DNA of 15,370 nucleotides from Dichotomicrobium sp964650735 (lineage in GTDB: Bacteria; Pseudomonadota; Alphaproteobacteria; Rhizobiales; Rhodomicrobiaceae), in assembly GCA_964650735.1 (NCBI GenBank), contig CAZYUT010000043.1:1-15370 (forward strand), given 5' to 3'. A model generated the notes under the pieces. The model saw nothing but the letters and a program-made list of their open reading frames with translations. It searched no databases and had not been told where the DNA came from. Below are positions 8,172 to 15,277 of this stretch, piece by piece. Each line of letters begins with the position of its first letter. Within the stretch, counting starts at the first letter, position 1. The translations under genes and the position numbers were made by a program.

Positions 8172-8212
8172 GGGGCGTGTCAGGTTCTCGCAATCCGGCG
8201 CGCCCCTTTTTT
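8172..8212 (+). terminator. Intrinsic terminator after the ileS-lspA-lipoprotein unit
   Basis: GGGGCG (8172-8177) pairs perfectly with CGCCCC (8201-8206). The stem can be extended inward by four pairs, two of them G-U, leaving a loop of about 15 nt. Six T residues (8207-8212) follow the 3' arm directly. This is the classic Rho-independent layout, 54 nt after the lipoprotein stop and just before the promoter region of the M16 genes. Confidence 0.85.
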
Positions 8213-8250
8213 GCGCCCTCATCCTGCCGCGCGCATGACGGGGTATTAAC

Positions 8251-8278
8251 TTGCGCCTTGTCACTCGCGCGCTACATT
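8251..8278 (+). promoter_or_regulatory. Candidate promoter for the M16 peptidase pair
   Basis: TTGCGC (8251-8256) and TACATT (8273-8278) are separated by 16 bp and resemble a sigma70-type -35/-10 pair. They lie in the gap between the terminator and the first M16 gene, whose ATG is at 8332. A new promoter is expected here because of the terminator, but the hexamers are imperfect and the assignment is by eye. A strong AGGAGAGGAG ribosome site lies just before the ATG. Confidence 0.35.
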
Positions 8279-8331
8279 CCCTCTAAACCCGCGGCAAGCA
8301 GCGCCTGCACCGCGCAGGAGAGGAGCCCATC

Positions 8332-9849
8332 ATGGAACGCCACGGCATCCGCATGCCGCGCGCACGCTTTGCGCGTCTCACAAACGACTTCACGCTCAAC
8401 CGCATCAGCCTCACTGTTCTCGCCACCCTGATTGCCATGGGGATCGCGACCATGACACTTTTCAATGCCCACGCAGCAGATGACCGGCCGGGCGCGAGCG
8501 CACTCGAACTCGCGGGCAGCGCACCCAAGGTTGCCAGCTATACGCTCGACAACGGCATGCAGGTCGTCGTTATCCCCGATAACCGCGCGCCGGTGGTCAC
8601 GCACATGGTCTGGTACAAGGTGGGCGCGGCGGATGAGCCGCCGGGGCATTCCGGTATCGCGCATTTCCTCGAACACCTGATGTTCAAGGGGACCGAGGAA
8701 ACAGCGCCTGGCGAATTCTCCAAGCTTGTTGCGCGCTGGGGCGGGCAAGACAACGCATTCACCTCGCAAGACGTGACTGCCTATTTCCAACGCATCCCCA
8801 AGGATCGTCTTGGCGACGTCATGCGCATGGAGGCTGACCGGATGGTCAACCTGCGTCTCGATCCTGAGAACGTACGCACCGAGCGCGATGTTGTTCTGGA
8901 AGAGCGCCGGATGCGCGTCGACAATGATCCATCAAGCATCCTTCAGGAGCAGGCGCGCGCCGCGCTCTACGTCGCGCATCCCTACGGCACGCCGATTATC
9001 GGCTGGGAAACCGAAATCCGCCAGCTTGACCGCGAAGATGCGCTTTCGTTTTACGAGCGGTTCTACGCGCCGAACAATGCTGTGCTCGTGGTCTCGGGCG
9101 ATGTGGAGCCGGAGCTGGTTCTGAACCTTGCCCGCACGCATTATGGCGCTATCCCCCGCCGCGATGAAGTCGGCAGCGGTGTCCGCCCGGAAGAGCCTGA
9201 GCCGCGCGCCCCGCGCGAAGTCACGCTGAAGGATGCGCGCGCGGCCAAGCCGACGCTTTACCGATATTATCTAGCGCCCAGCTACGCGAACGACGAGGGG
9301 CTGGAGGCCGAGGCGCTGGAACTCCTGATGCGGATCGTCGGCGAAAATCCGACGGGCCGGATCTACAAGGAGCTTGTCGTTAACCAGAAGATGGCCACGA
9401 CCGCAGGCGGCTGGTTCTCGGGCATCACGCGCGATTATGGCTCGCTCGGCCTGTATGCCGTGGCCATGCCTGGAACCGATCTGGCGGATGTCGAGGCGGC
9501 GCTGAACCGGGTCATCAGCGATGTGGCGCAGAATGGCGTTACCGAGGACGAGCTTGAGCGGGCCCGCCGCGCTGCAATCGCCGAACTGGTTTACAACTAT
9601 GACAGCCAGACCAGCATGGCACGCATATACGGTTACGCGCTGGCCACCGGACGAAGCGTCGAGGATATTGCCGAGCACCCGCAGCGGCTCGCCAGGGTCA
9701 CAATGGAGGACGTTGCGGCGGCCGCCCAGAGGTATCTTCAGCCAGAACGCTCCGTGACAGCGAAGCTGATGCCGGATCCGCAGGCCGTGGCTGAGCGCAG
9801 TCAGCCGGCGGTGGACCCAAGCGTCGGCCCGGAAACGACAATTCAGTAA
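8332..9849 (+). CDS. M16 family zinc metallopeptidase, catalytic subunit (secreted)
   Basis: A 505-residue exported peptidase of the pitrilysin/mitochondrial-processing-peptidase-like M16B group. The N-terminus has a basic stretch, a hydrophobic core (about 26-45) and AHA (46-48) before Ala49, consistent with a signal peptide and a periplasmic location. The inverted zinc motif HxxEH is HFLEH at 111-115, in GIAHFLEHLMFKGT. The third zinc ligand is Glu190 or Glu191 in ERDVVLEERR, at the expected distance. The C-terminal half lacks the Arg/Tyr pair found in the companion: the equivalent region reads YKELVVNQKMATTAGG. Complete M16B chains are about 420-480 residues; the long signal region and a Pro-rich tail account for the extra. 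It is followed 35 nt later by a paralogue without the zinc site, so the two probably act as a heterodimer. The natural substrate is unknown. Confidence 0.93.
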   Translation: MERHGIRMPRARFARLTNDFTLNRISLTVLATLIAMGIATMTLFNAHAADDRPGASALELAGSAPKVASYTLDNGMQVVVIPDNRAPVVTHMVWYKVGAADEPPGHSGIAHFLEHLMFKGTEETAPGEFSKLVARWGGQDNAFTSQDVTAYFQRIPKDRLGDVMRMEADRMVNLRLDPENVRTERDVVLEERRMRVDNDPSSILQEQARAALYVAHPYGTPIIGWETEIRQLDREDALSFYERFYAPNNAVLVVSGDVEPELVLNLARTHYGAIPRRDEVGSGVRPEEPEPRAPREVTLKDARAAKPTLYRYYLAPSYANDEGLEAEALELLMRIVGENPTGRIYKELVVNQKMATTAGGWFSGITRDYGSLGLYAVAMPGTDLADVEAALNRVISDVAQNGVTEDELERARRAAIAELVYNYDSQTSMARIYGYALATGRSVEDIAEHPQRLARVTMEDVAAAAQRYLQPERSVTAKLMPDPQAVAERSQPAVDPSVGPETTIQ

Positions 9850-9884
9850 GGCGGCGGACCGTCTTCGTCCAGCGAGGTTGAACC

Positions 9885-11243
9885 ATGCTCCGATCGAGAG
9901 CCATCACGGCGCTTTGCGTCAACGCCTTCAGCGTCCTAACCTTCGTCGCAATCATCATCGCAACAAGCCACGCGGCCCACGCAATGCGTATTCAGAAAGT
10001 CGTCAGCCCCTCTGGAATCGAAGCATGGCTCATCGAAGAACACCGGATTCCGCTAATCACGATGGAATTCGGTTTCGACCGAGCTGGCGCCGCCCAGGAC
10101 CCTGACGGCAAGGCCGGGCGTGCGCATTTCCTTTCCGGGATGCTGGACGAGGGCGCAGGCGAGATTGACGCGCAGGCGTTCCAGCAGCGGCTGGAGGACT
10201 TGGCGATCCGGCTGAGCTTCGACGCAGGCCGCGACAACTTCACCGGACGCCTGCAAACGCTGACCGCCAACAAGGAGGAGGCCGCGCGGCTGCTGAACCT
10301 GGCGCTGACCGAGCCGCGCTTCGACGCCGATTCCATTGATCGCATTCGTGGGTCCATCGCAACCGACCTGAAATTCTCCAGGGAGGACCCGGGTCAGGTC
10401 GCGACCCGCGAATGGTTCGCACTGGCATTTGCCGATCACCCCTATGCCCGCCCGACCAAAGGCACCCTGGAGACAATCGAAAACATAAGCGCCGATGACC
10501 TGCGTGCGGCGATGGCCGACGGTTTTGCGCGCGACAACCTGAAGGTCGCCGTCGTCGGAGACATCACCGCGGAAGAACTTGCGCCGATGCTGGATGACAT
10601 TTTCGCAGGGCTGCCGGAGCAGGCGGCGCTCCAAGAGGTGCCGGAAGCCGCGTTGGCCAGCAAATCCGAGCCGCACATTGTGGAAATGAACGTGCCGCAA
10701 TCGACAGTGCGCTTTGGTCTGCCGGGCTACCACCGTCACCATGAGGATTTCTACGCCGCGTTTGTGCTCAACTACATCATTGGCGGCGGCGGTTTTGCCT
10801 CCAAGCTGATGGAGGAGGTGCGTGAGAAGCGCGGGCTGGCCTATTCCGTGTTCACATATCTGTTTCCGCTGGATCACGCCGGCATGATGATCGGAGGTGT
10901 GGCGACCAAGAACGAGGCAGTATCCCAAAGCATCGATGTTGTCCGCGAGGTGCTTTCCGACCTGGCCAAAAATGGTGTCGATGCCGAGACGCTGATGTAC
11001 GCCAAGCAATACTTGGTCGGCTCCTATGCGCTGCGTTTTGACACCAGCGGGAAGATCGCCCAACAGCTTCTTGGCGTGCAGCTCGATGAACTCGGGATTG
11101 ACTACTTCGACAACCGCAACAGTTATATCCAGGCGGTGACGGAGGAGGACATCAAGCGCGTAGCCGCCGACCTGCTGAAGCCGGAGCGGCTTATCACCGT
11201 CATCGTCGGCCAGCCGCAGATGGGAGCCGAGCCGCGCGGCTGA
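9885..11243 (+). CDS. M16 family peptidase-like protein, non-catalytic partner (secreted)
   Basis: A 452-residue paralogue of the preceding gene. Its signal peptide has a hydrophobic core (about 7-27) and ends with AHA at 31-33. Where the zinc motif HxxEH should be, it reads HFLSG (81-85), so the catalytic Glu and second His are gone. The C-terminal half keeps the substrate-binding Arg/Tyr arrangement in EVREKRGLAYSVFTY (Arg313, Tyr320) after the glycine-rich IIGGGGFASKLMEE block. In the family, such chains pair with a catalytic M16 subunit, one chain giving the zinc site and the other the Arg/Tyr pair. The sequences here divide in just that way. A GAGG lies about 8 nt before the ATG. The gap from the first M16 gene is 35 nt, so one transcript is likely. 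It is not a pseudogene: the frame is intact and conserved throughout. Confidence 0.92.
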   Translation: MLRSRAITALCVNAFSVLTFVAIIIATSHAAHAMRIQKVVSPSGIEAWLIEEHRIPLITMEFGFDRAGAAQDPDGKAGRAHFLSGMLDEGAGEIDAQAFQQRLEDLAIRLSFDAGRDNFTGRLQTLTANKEEAARLLNLALTEPRFDADSIDRIRGSIATDLKFSREDPGQVATREWFALAFADHPYARPTKGTLETIENISADDLRAAMADGFARDNLKVAVVGDITAEELAPMLDDIFAGLPEQAALQEVPEAALASKSEPHIVEMNVPQSTVRFGLPGYHRHHEDFYAAFVLNYIIGGGGFASKLMEEVREKRGLAYSVFTYLFPLDHAGMMIGGVATKNEAVSQSIDVVREVLSDLAKNGVDAETLMYAKQYLVGSYALRFDTSGKIAQQLLGVQLDELGIDYFDNRNSYIQAVTEEDIKRVAADLLKPERLITVIVGQPQMGAEPRG

Positions 11244-11283
11244 GCCTGGATCGTTTATTTCTCCGCGCCGCTTTGCTAAAGGT

Positions 11284-11302
11284 GCGTCAGACAAGATGAC
11301 GC
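11284..11302. repeat. Small hairpin after the M16 pair
   Basis: GCGTCA (11284-11289) pairs with TGACGC (11297-11302) around a 7-nt loop. No T-run follows, so it is not an obvious Rho-independent terminator. It lies 40 nt after the M16 stop and just upstream of the repeat copy that precedes pgi. It could be part of that repeat, an mRNA-stabilising end, or chance in GC-rich DNA. Confidence 0.45.
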
Positions 11303-11316
11303 GCCAGCAAGCGCGG

Positions 11317-11387
11317 TCCGAAAAATGTCTGTTCCGGGCTGGACACCGGTTTTTCGGATAAATCGCGCGTGACGTCGGAGCGCGCGA
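11317..11387 (+). repeat. Intergenic hairpin repeat, copy A (upstream of pgi)
   Basis: This copy begins with TCCGAAAAA (11317-11325), which pairs perfectly with TTTTTCGGA (11350-11358). Then come AATCGCGCG and a second stem, TCGCGCG (11363-11369) with CGCGCGA (11381-11387). The block around ACCGGTTTTTCGGA and AATCGCGCG is nearly identical to one downstream of pgi in the same orientation (12754-12778). I recall similar sequences, with a C-C-G-A-A-A-A / T-T-T-T-C-G-G fold around an A-C-C-G-G core, as abundant dispersed intergenic elements in Rhizobiales; that family link is from memory. It ends 13 nt before the pgi ATG, leaving the GGCGGA ribosome site free. Confidence 0.7.
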
Positions 11388-11400
11388 AAAGGCGGACACC

Positions 11401-12741
11401 ATGACCTTCCACCACAACATCACCGGTTGCCTGGAAGAGCGGATCGGCGCGCAGGGGCTGTCGCGCGCGGCGCTGGACGATCGGCTGCGCGCGCTTGCGC
11501 CGAAGATGGCGGAGCTGCGCGAGGGCCTTGCCCAGAGCGGCTACCGGATGTTGGGGGTTGCGCGCGAAACGGAGGACATCGAGACAACGCGCGCTGCGCT
11601 CGACCGCCTGTTTGAAGGTGCCAAGACGCTGATCGTGTTCGGCACCGGCGGCTCCAGCCTCGGCGGGCAGACCCTCGCGCGGCTTGCTGGCTGGTGCATC
11701 CCCGGCGATCAGCGCCACGCCGCGGGCCTGCTGCCACGCGTGCGATTTTACGACAATCTCGACCCGCTTTCGCTCCAGCATGGCCTGAACCTGCTCGACC
11801 CCGAGACGACCCGGTTCCTCGTCATCTCCAAATCCGGCGGCACGGCGGAAACCCTGATGCAGGCGCTCTCGGCGCTCGGCTGGATGCGCCGCGCCGATAT
11901 GGCTGAGATGATCCCGCGCGCCTTCCTGGGCCTGAGCGAGCCGTCGCGCGAAGGCGCGAAAAACCCGCTGCGCACGCTGTTCCAGGGTTTGGGCATTCCC
12001 ATGCTCGACCACGACGCCGAAATTGGCGGGCGCTTTTCGGTGTTCAGCAATGTCGGGATGATCGTCGCGCTGGCGCGCGGGCTGGATGCCGCTGCGATCC
12101 GCGCGGGCGGCGCGCGGGTGCTGGACGAATTGGACTGCGATCCGGAGGACTATGCCCCGGCGGTCGGCGCGGCCACGGCCGTCGCGCTGGCGGAGGACAA
12201 GGGCGTCAGCGTCAACGTGATGATGCCCTATGCCGATCGCCTTTCCCATCTCGCGCGCTGGTACGTGCAGCTCTGGGCGGAAAGCCTCGGCAAGGACGGC
12301 AAGGGCACGACCCCGCTCGCCGCGCTCGGTCCGGTCGATCAGCACAGCCAGCTTCAGCTGTTCATGGACGGCCCGCCGGATCATTACATCACGCTGATCC
12401 GTCCGAAGCATGGCCACGACGACCCGCCGATGCCCGCCGACCTCGCCGCCGCCGCTGGCGTCGATTATCTCGCCGGCCGGCGCGTGAGCGAACTGGTTTC
12501 CGCGCAGCAGCACGCCATCGCTGACGCGCTCATGCATGCCGGGCGTCCGGTCCGGGTCATAGATGTGGACAATCCCGACGAGACCACGCTTGGCCGCCTG
12601 CTCATGCATATGATGGTCGAGACGATTCTTGCCGGGCACCTGCTCGGGGTCGATCCGTTCGGCCAGCCCGGCGTGGAACTCGGCAAGACGCTGACGCGGG
12701 AGTATCTCAAGCGCGATCCGAAAAGCATGTCCCCGGCATGA
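11401..12741 (+). CDS. pgi: Glucose-6-phosphate isomerase
   Basis: A 446-residue cytoplasmic enzyme interconverting glucose-6-phosphate and fructose-6-phosphate. Motifs: the sugar-phosphate-binding GTGGSSLGG (81-89), VISKSGGTAETL, GGRFSVFSNVG (209-219; PGI signature 1), and VDQHSQLQLFMDGP (from 312), which carries the catalytic-region His, followed by ITLIRPK. It is of the short PGI type (about 450 residues) rather than the 550-residue enterobacterial form. The ATG has a GGCGGA site at normal spacing; earlier in-frame starts fall in the repeat. The last codons (RDPKSMSPA and the TGA) lie inside repeat copy B, so the natural C-terminus appears to have been replaced or extended by repeat sequence. 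The gene stands apart from its neighbours (157 and 103 nt) and probably has its own promoter, though I could not pick one with confidence. Confidence 0.95.
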   Translation: MTFHHNITGCLEERIGAQGLSRAALDDRLRALAPKMAELREGLAQSGYRMLGVARETEDIETTRAALDRLFEGAKTLIVFGTGGSSLGGQTLARLAGWCIPGDQRHAAGLLPRVRFYDNLDPLSLQHGLNLLDPETTRFLVISKSGGTAETLMQALSALGWMRRADMAEMIPRAFLGLSEPSREGAKNPLRTLFQGLGIPMLDHDAEIGGRFSVFSNVGMIVALARGLDAAAIRAGGARVLDELDCDPEDYAPAVGAATAVALAEDKGVSVNVMMPYADRLSHLARWYVQLWAESLGKDGKGTTPLAALGPVDQHSQLQLFMDGPPDHYITLIRPKHGHDDPPMPADLAAAAGVDYLAGRRVSELVSAQQHAIADALMHAGRPVRVIDVDNPDETTLGRLLMHMMVETILAGHLLGVDPFGQPGVELGKTLTREYLKRDPKSMSPA

Positions 12742-12834
12742 TCGGGGATGGGAACCGGTTTTCGGAGTGAATCGCGCGACAAGACAAGGACTTGGAGCCA
12801 TGATCCGCTCCAACGGGACGGGATCATGGCTCCA
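12717..12834 (+). repeat. Intergenic hairpin repeat, copy B (pgi 3' end to mutL)
   Basis: A composite element with three folds. The outer TCCGAAAA (12717-12724) pairs with TTTTCGGA (12759-12766). Nested inside, TCCCCG (12730-12735) pairs with CGGGGA (12743-12748). The third fold is a 14-bp perfect stem at 12793-12834 (listed separately). Between them lies AATCGCGCGACAAGACAAGG, matching copy A for its first nine bases. The pgi stop codon (12739-12741) sits in the loop of the nested hairpin, so the element overlaps coding sequence. Layout and wording fit the dispersed Rhizobiales repeat named for copy A. It fills the whole gap from pgi to 11 nt before the mutL ATG. Confidence 0.75.
12793..12834 (+). 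promoter_or_regulatory. Strong 14-bp hairpin in the mutL leader
   Basis: TGGAGCCATGATCC (12793-12806) and GGATCATGGCTCCA (12821-12834) are perfect inverted repeats around a 14-nt loop that can itself form three more pairs (12809-12811 with 12816-12818). The stem includes a GGAG and an ATG (12800) in frame with mutL on its 5' arm, and ends 10 nt before the preferred mutL start. In RNA it would hide any start at 12800 and may affect ribosome access. It appears to be the 3' module of repeat copy B, so any regulatory effect may be incidental. Confidence 0.75.
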
Positions 12835-12844
12835 GCCGCATCCG

Positions 12845-14602
12845 ATGGGCACGACGCACCACATTCGCCAACTCGACGCGGGGCTGATTAACCGCATCGC
12901 CGCGGGCGAAGTGATCGAGCGCCCGGCGAGCGTCGTCAAGGAACTCGTCGAAAACGCGATCGACGCGGGTGCGGATCAGATTGACGTGGTGAGCGCAGGC
13001 GGCGGGCTGGCGCTCATCCGCGTGGCGGATGACGGCGCGGGCATGGATGCGGGCAATCTGACGCTTTGCGTTGAGCGCCACGCGACCTCGAAGCTGCCGG
13101 ACGGCGATCTCTCGCATATCGACACGCTGGGCTTTCGCGGCGAGGCGCTGCCGTCAATCGGCGCGGTCGCGCATCTGTCGATCGCTAGCCGGCAGGCAGG
13201 CGCGGATACGGCGCACCAGATCAGCGTGAGCGCCGGCGCGAAGAGCGATGTGCGCCCTGCCGCGCTGAACCACGGCACGGTGGTCGAGGTGCGTGATCTG
13301 TTCCACGCCACGCCCGCCCGGCTCAAATTCATGAAGTCGGAGCGTGCGGAGAACACTGCTATCACCGATGTGGTCAAGCGCATTGCGCTGGCGCACCCCG
13401 CCATCGGCTTTACGCTGACGACCGGCGAGCGCACGAGCCTGAAACTGCCCGCCGTGCGCGCGGGCGACGACGACACGGCACGCCACCGGCTCGCGCGGAT
13501 TATGGGCGAGGACTTCGCCGCCGACGCGACCGCGCTGAGCGCCGGACGAGAGGGCCTGAGGCTCACCGGCTATGCCGCGCCGCCCACGCTCCACCGCGCG
13601 ACAGGGCAGGCGCAATATCTTTACGTCAACGGGCGGCCGGTGCGGGACAAGCTGCTTCTCGGCGCGGCGCGCGCGGCTTATGCCGATTTCCTGCCGCGTG
13701 GCCGGTTCCCGCAACTTGTGCTGTTCCTTGAGATCGCGCATGAGCGCGTGGATGTGAACGTCCACCCGGCCAAGGCGGAGGTGCGCTTCCGCGATGCCGG
13801 GCTGGTGCGCGCGTTTGTCCATGGGGCGCTGCGCCGCGCGCTGGAGGCCGACACTGGCCGGCGGACATCGCAGGCGATAGGGGCGGGCGCGCTTGAGCGG
13901 GCCAGGCCGAACGGCTTCGCCGCGCCGCGCCAGACGGCCTATGCCGCGCAGTGGCAAGCGCCAATCGCAGAACTCGACCATCCCAGCGCTGAGGCTACCG
14001 AGGCGACGAGCGAGGCAACTGCTCATCCTCTCGGCGCGGCGCGGGCGCAGGTGCATTCGGCCTACATCATCGCCCAGAGCGAGGACGCGCTCGTCATCGT
14101 CGATCAGCACGCCGCGCATGAGCGCCTCGTCTATGAAAAGCTGAAGACGGCGCTCAGCAACGGCGGCGCGACGAGCCAGGGCCTGCTGATCCCCGAGATC
14201 GTGGAGATGGACGAGGGGGATATCGAGCTGATGATGGCGCAGGCCGAGGATTTCGCCCGGCTCGGCCTGATGATCGAGAGATTCGGCCCCGGCGCGCTGG
14301 CGGTTCAGGGCGTTCCCGCGCTGTTCGGCGATGGCGACATCAAGGGGCTTGTGCGCGATCTGGCGGACGAGTTGCGCAGCCACGGCGCGGCGTTCAGCCT
14401 GGAGCGGCACCTCTATGACATCTGCGCGCGTATTGCGTGTCATGGCAGCGTGCGCGCCGGGCGGCGGCTGAAGCCCGAAGAGATGAATGCGCTGTTGCGC
14501 GAGATGGAGGCGACGCCGCATTCCGGGCAGTGCAACCACGGGCGGCCGACCTACATCGAACTCAAGCTCGGCGACATCGAGCGGTTGTTCGGCCGGCGGT
14601 GA
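12845..14602 (+). CDS. mutL: DNA mismatch repair protein MutL (endonuclease type)
   Basis: A 585-residue mismatch repair protein. The GHKL ATPase half shows IAAGEVIERPASVVKELVEN with the catalytic Glu and metal-binding Asn, DDGAGM, GFRGEALPSIGAVA, FHATPARLKFMKS and VDVNVHPAKAEVRF. A variable linker (about 365-400) is rich in Ala, Thr and Glu. The C-terminal dimerisation half has DQHAAHERLVYE from Asp420, which fits the D-Q-H-A-x2-E-x4-E nicking motif, plus ACHGSVRAG and QCNHGRP (Cys563), which complete the metal site. It is thus the self-nicking type used where MutH is absent. The start at 12845 matches the family N-terminus (MGTTHHIRQLDAG) but has no clear Shine-Dalgarno. An upstream in-frame ATG at 12800 has AAGGA 9 nt before it, yet it lies inside a repeat hairpin and would add 15 atypical residues. 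Confidence 0.95.
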   Translation: MGTTHHIRQLDAGLINRIAAGEVIERPASVVKELVENAIDAGADQIDVVSAGGGLALIRVADDGAGMDAGNLTLCVERHATSKLPDGDLSHIDTLGFRGEALPSIGAVAHLSIASRQAGADTAHQISVSAGAKSDVRPAALNHGTVVEVRDLFHATPARLKFMKSERAENTAITDVVKRIALAHPAIGFTLTTGERTSLKLPAVRAGDDDTARHRLARIMGEDFAADATALSAGREGLRLTGYAAPPTLHRATGQAQYLYVNGRPVRDKLLLGAARAAYADFLPRGRFPQLVLFLEIAHERVDVNVHPAKAEVRFRDAGLVRAFVHGALRRALEADTGRRTSQAIGAGALERARPNGFAAPRQTAYAAQWQAPIAELDHPSAEATEATSEATAHPLGAARAQVHSAYIIAQSEDALVIVDQHAAHERLVYEKLKTALSNGGATSQGLLIPEIVEMDEGDIELMMAQAEDFARLGLMIERFGPGALAVQGVPALFGDGDIKGLVRDLADELRSHGAAFSLERHLYDICARIACHGSVRAGRRLKPEEMNALLREMEATPHSGQCNHGRPTYIELKLGDIERLFGRR

Positions 14603-14618
14603 CTCGGGCGTATTAGAC

Positions 14619-14705
14619 TGTCATTACGAGGCCCGAAGTGCCGAAGTAATCCAGCGTCGTGCCTGGCGCTTGAAGCTGGATTGCGTCGCTTCGCTCGCAA
14701 TGACG
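14619..14705. repeat. Imperfect palindromic intergenic element between mutL and rsmD
   Basis: The left arm (14619-14655) starts TGTCATTACGAG and ends AATCCAGC. The right arm (14675-14705) is its imperfect reverse complement, starting GCTGGATTGC and ending TCGCAATGACG. The outer 11-12 bases and the inner 8 pair almost perfectly; the middle has a few extra bases in the left arm. The loop is about 19 nt. I recognise the outline (G-T-C-A-T-T-G-C-G-A-G ... A-A-T-C-C-A-G and its complement) as a dispersed palindrome common in Bradyrhizobium-like genomes, from memory. It lies between two convergent genes, where it could serve both as a transcript end. No T-run is present. Confidence 0.8.
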
Positions 14706-14716
14706 CAATTCGCCCG

Positions 14717-15277
14717 TTAGCCCTCGTAGCGCAGGAAGGTGACGGCTGTGTCGCCGTAGCGGCGCTGGTCCAGCGGCGTGAAGCCGACCGGCGCGGCGAA
14801 ATCGGCATCCGCGCGCTCCTCGACCACGCAGACCGCACCTCGCTTCAACCAGCCGCCCGCCGCCGCCGCGGCCAGCGCACGCTCGCCCAGCCCCTCCCCA
14901 TACGGCGGATCGGCAAACAGCAGGTGGAACGGCTTGACCGACCCGGCCGGCCCCAGTCGCGCGGCATCGCGCCGGAACACGCGGGTCACGCCGGTCAACT
15001 CAAGGGTCTCGATATTCTGGCGGATCATGCCGCGCGAGGCGGGGGCATCATCGATGAACAGGCAAAAGCGCGCGCCGCGCGACAGCGCCTCGCAGCCCAG
15101 CGCGCCGGTGCCCGCGAACAGGTCGATAACGCGCGCGCCCTCGACCTCGAAATCCTCCACGCCGTGCGCCAGAATGTTGAAGACGGCCTCGCGCACCTTG
15201 TCGCTGGTCGGACGCACGCGCCGGTCCTGCGGCGTTACCAGCCTCGCGCCGCGCAACCGTCCGCCCACGATCCTCAT
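14717..15277 (-). CDS. rsmD: 16S rRNA (guanine(966)-N(2))-methyltransferase RsmD
   Basis: A 186-residue SAM-dependent enzyme that methylates N2 of G966 in 16S rRNA during small-subunit assembly. It starts MRIVGGRLRGARL and has RPTSDKVREAVFNIL (22-36), a hallmark of RsmD. The SAM-binding motif I is VIDLFAGTGALGCEAL (50-65), and the catalytic motif IV is FADPPYGEG with DPPY at 123-126. Length is normal. The gene overlaps the stop of the upstream pseudouridine synthase gene as ATGA and has a GGAAGG ribosome site inside that gene, so translation is probably coupled. It converges on mutL with 114 nt between the stops. Confidence 0.95.
   Translation of the reverse strand: MRIVGGRLRGARLVTPQDRRVRPTSDKVREAVFNILAHGVEDFEVEGARVIDLFAGTGALGCEALSRGARFCLFIDDAPASRGMIRQNIETLELTGVTRVFRRDAARLGPAGSVKPFHLLFADPPYGEGLGERALAAAAAGGWLKRGAVCVVEERADADFAAPVGFTPLDQRRYGDTAVTFLRYEG

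Noticed and set aside
9885..11243. The second M16 gene as a decayed pseudogene, because the zinc motif is lost
   Set aside because: The frame is intact, with a signal peptide and the Arg/Tyr region conserved, which fits a non-catalytic partner.
11273..11300. A pgi promoter with TTGCTA as the -35
   Set aside because: No acceptable -10 lies at the right distance, and the region is occupied by a hairpin; too weak to list.
10053..11423. A 456-codon open frame on the - strand across the second M16 gene
   Set aside because: The + strand encodes a well-conserved M16 protein; the antisense product has no recognisable domain.
11287..12939. A 550-codon open frame on the - strand across pgi
   Set aside because: It is antisense to a clear PGI. 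It reads as His/Arg/Gln-rich low-complexity sequence with no family motif. GC-rich codon bias keeps this frame open by chance.
13154..14539. A 461-codon open frame on the - strand across mutL
   Set aside because: It is a shadow of the MutL frame, with Arg/His-rich composition and no motif.
14531..14551. QCNHGRP in MutL as a damaged metal site (Asn for the usual Pro)
   Set aside because: The Cys and His ligands are kept, and I recall this variant as usual in alphaproteobacterial MutL, so it is not evidence of inactivity.
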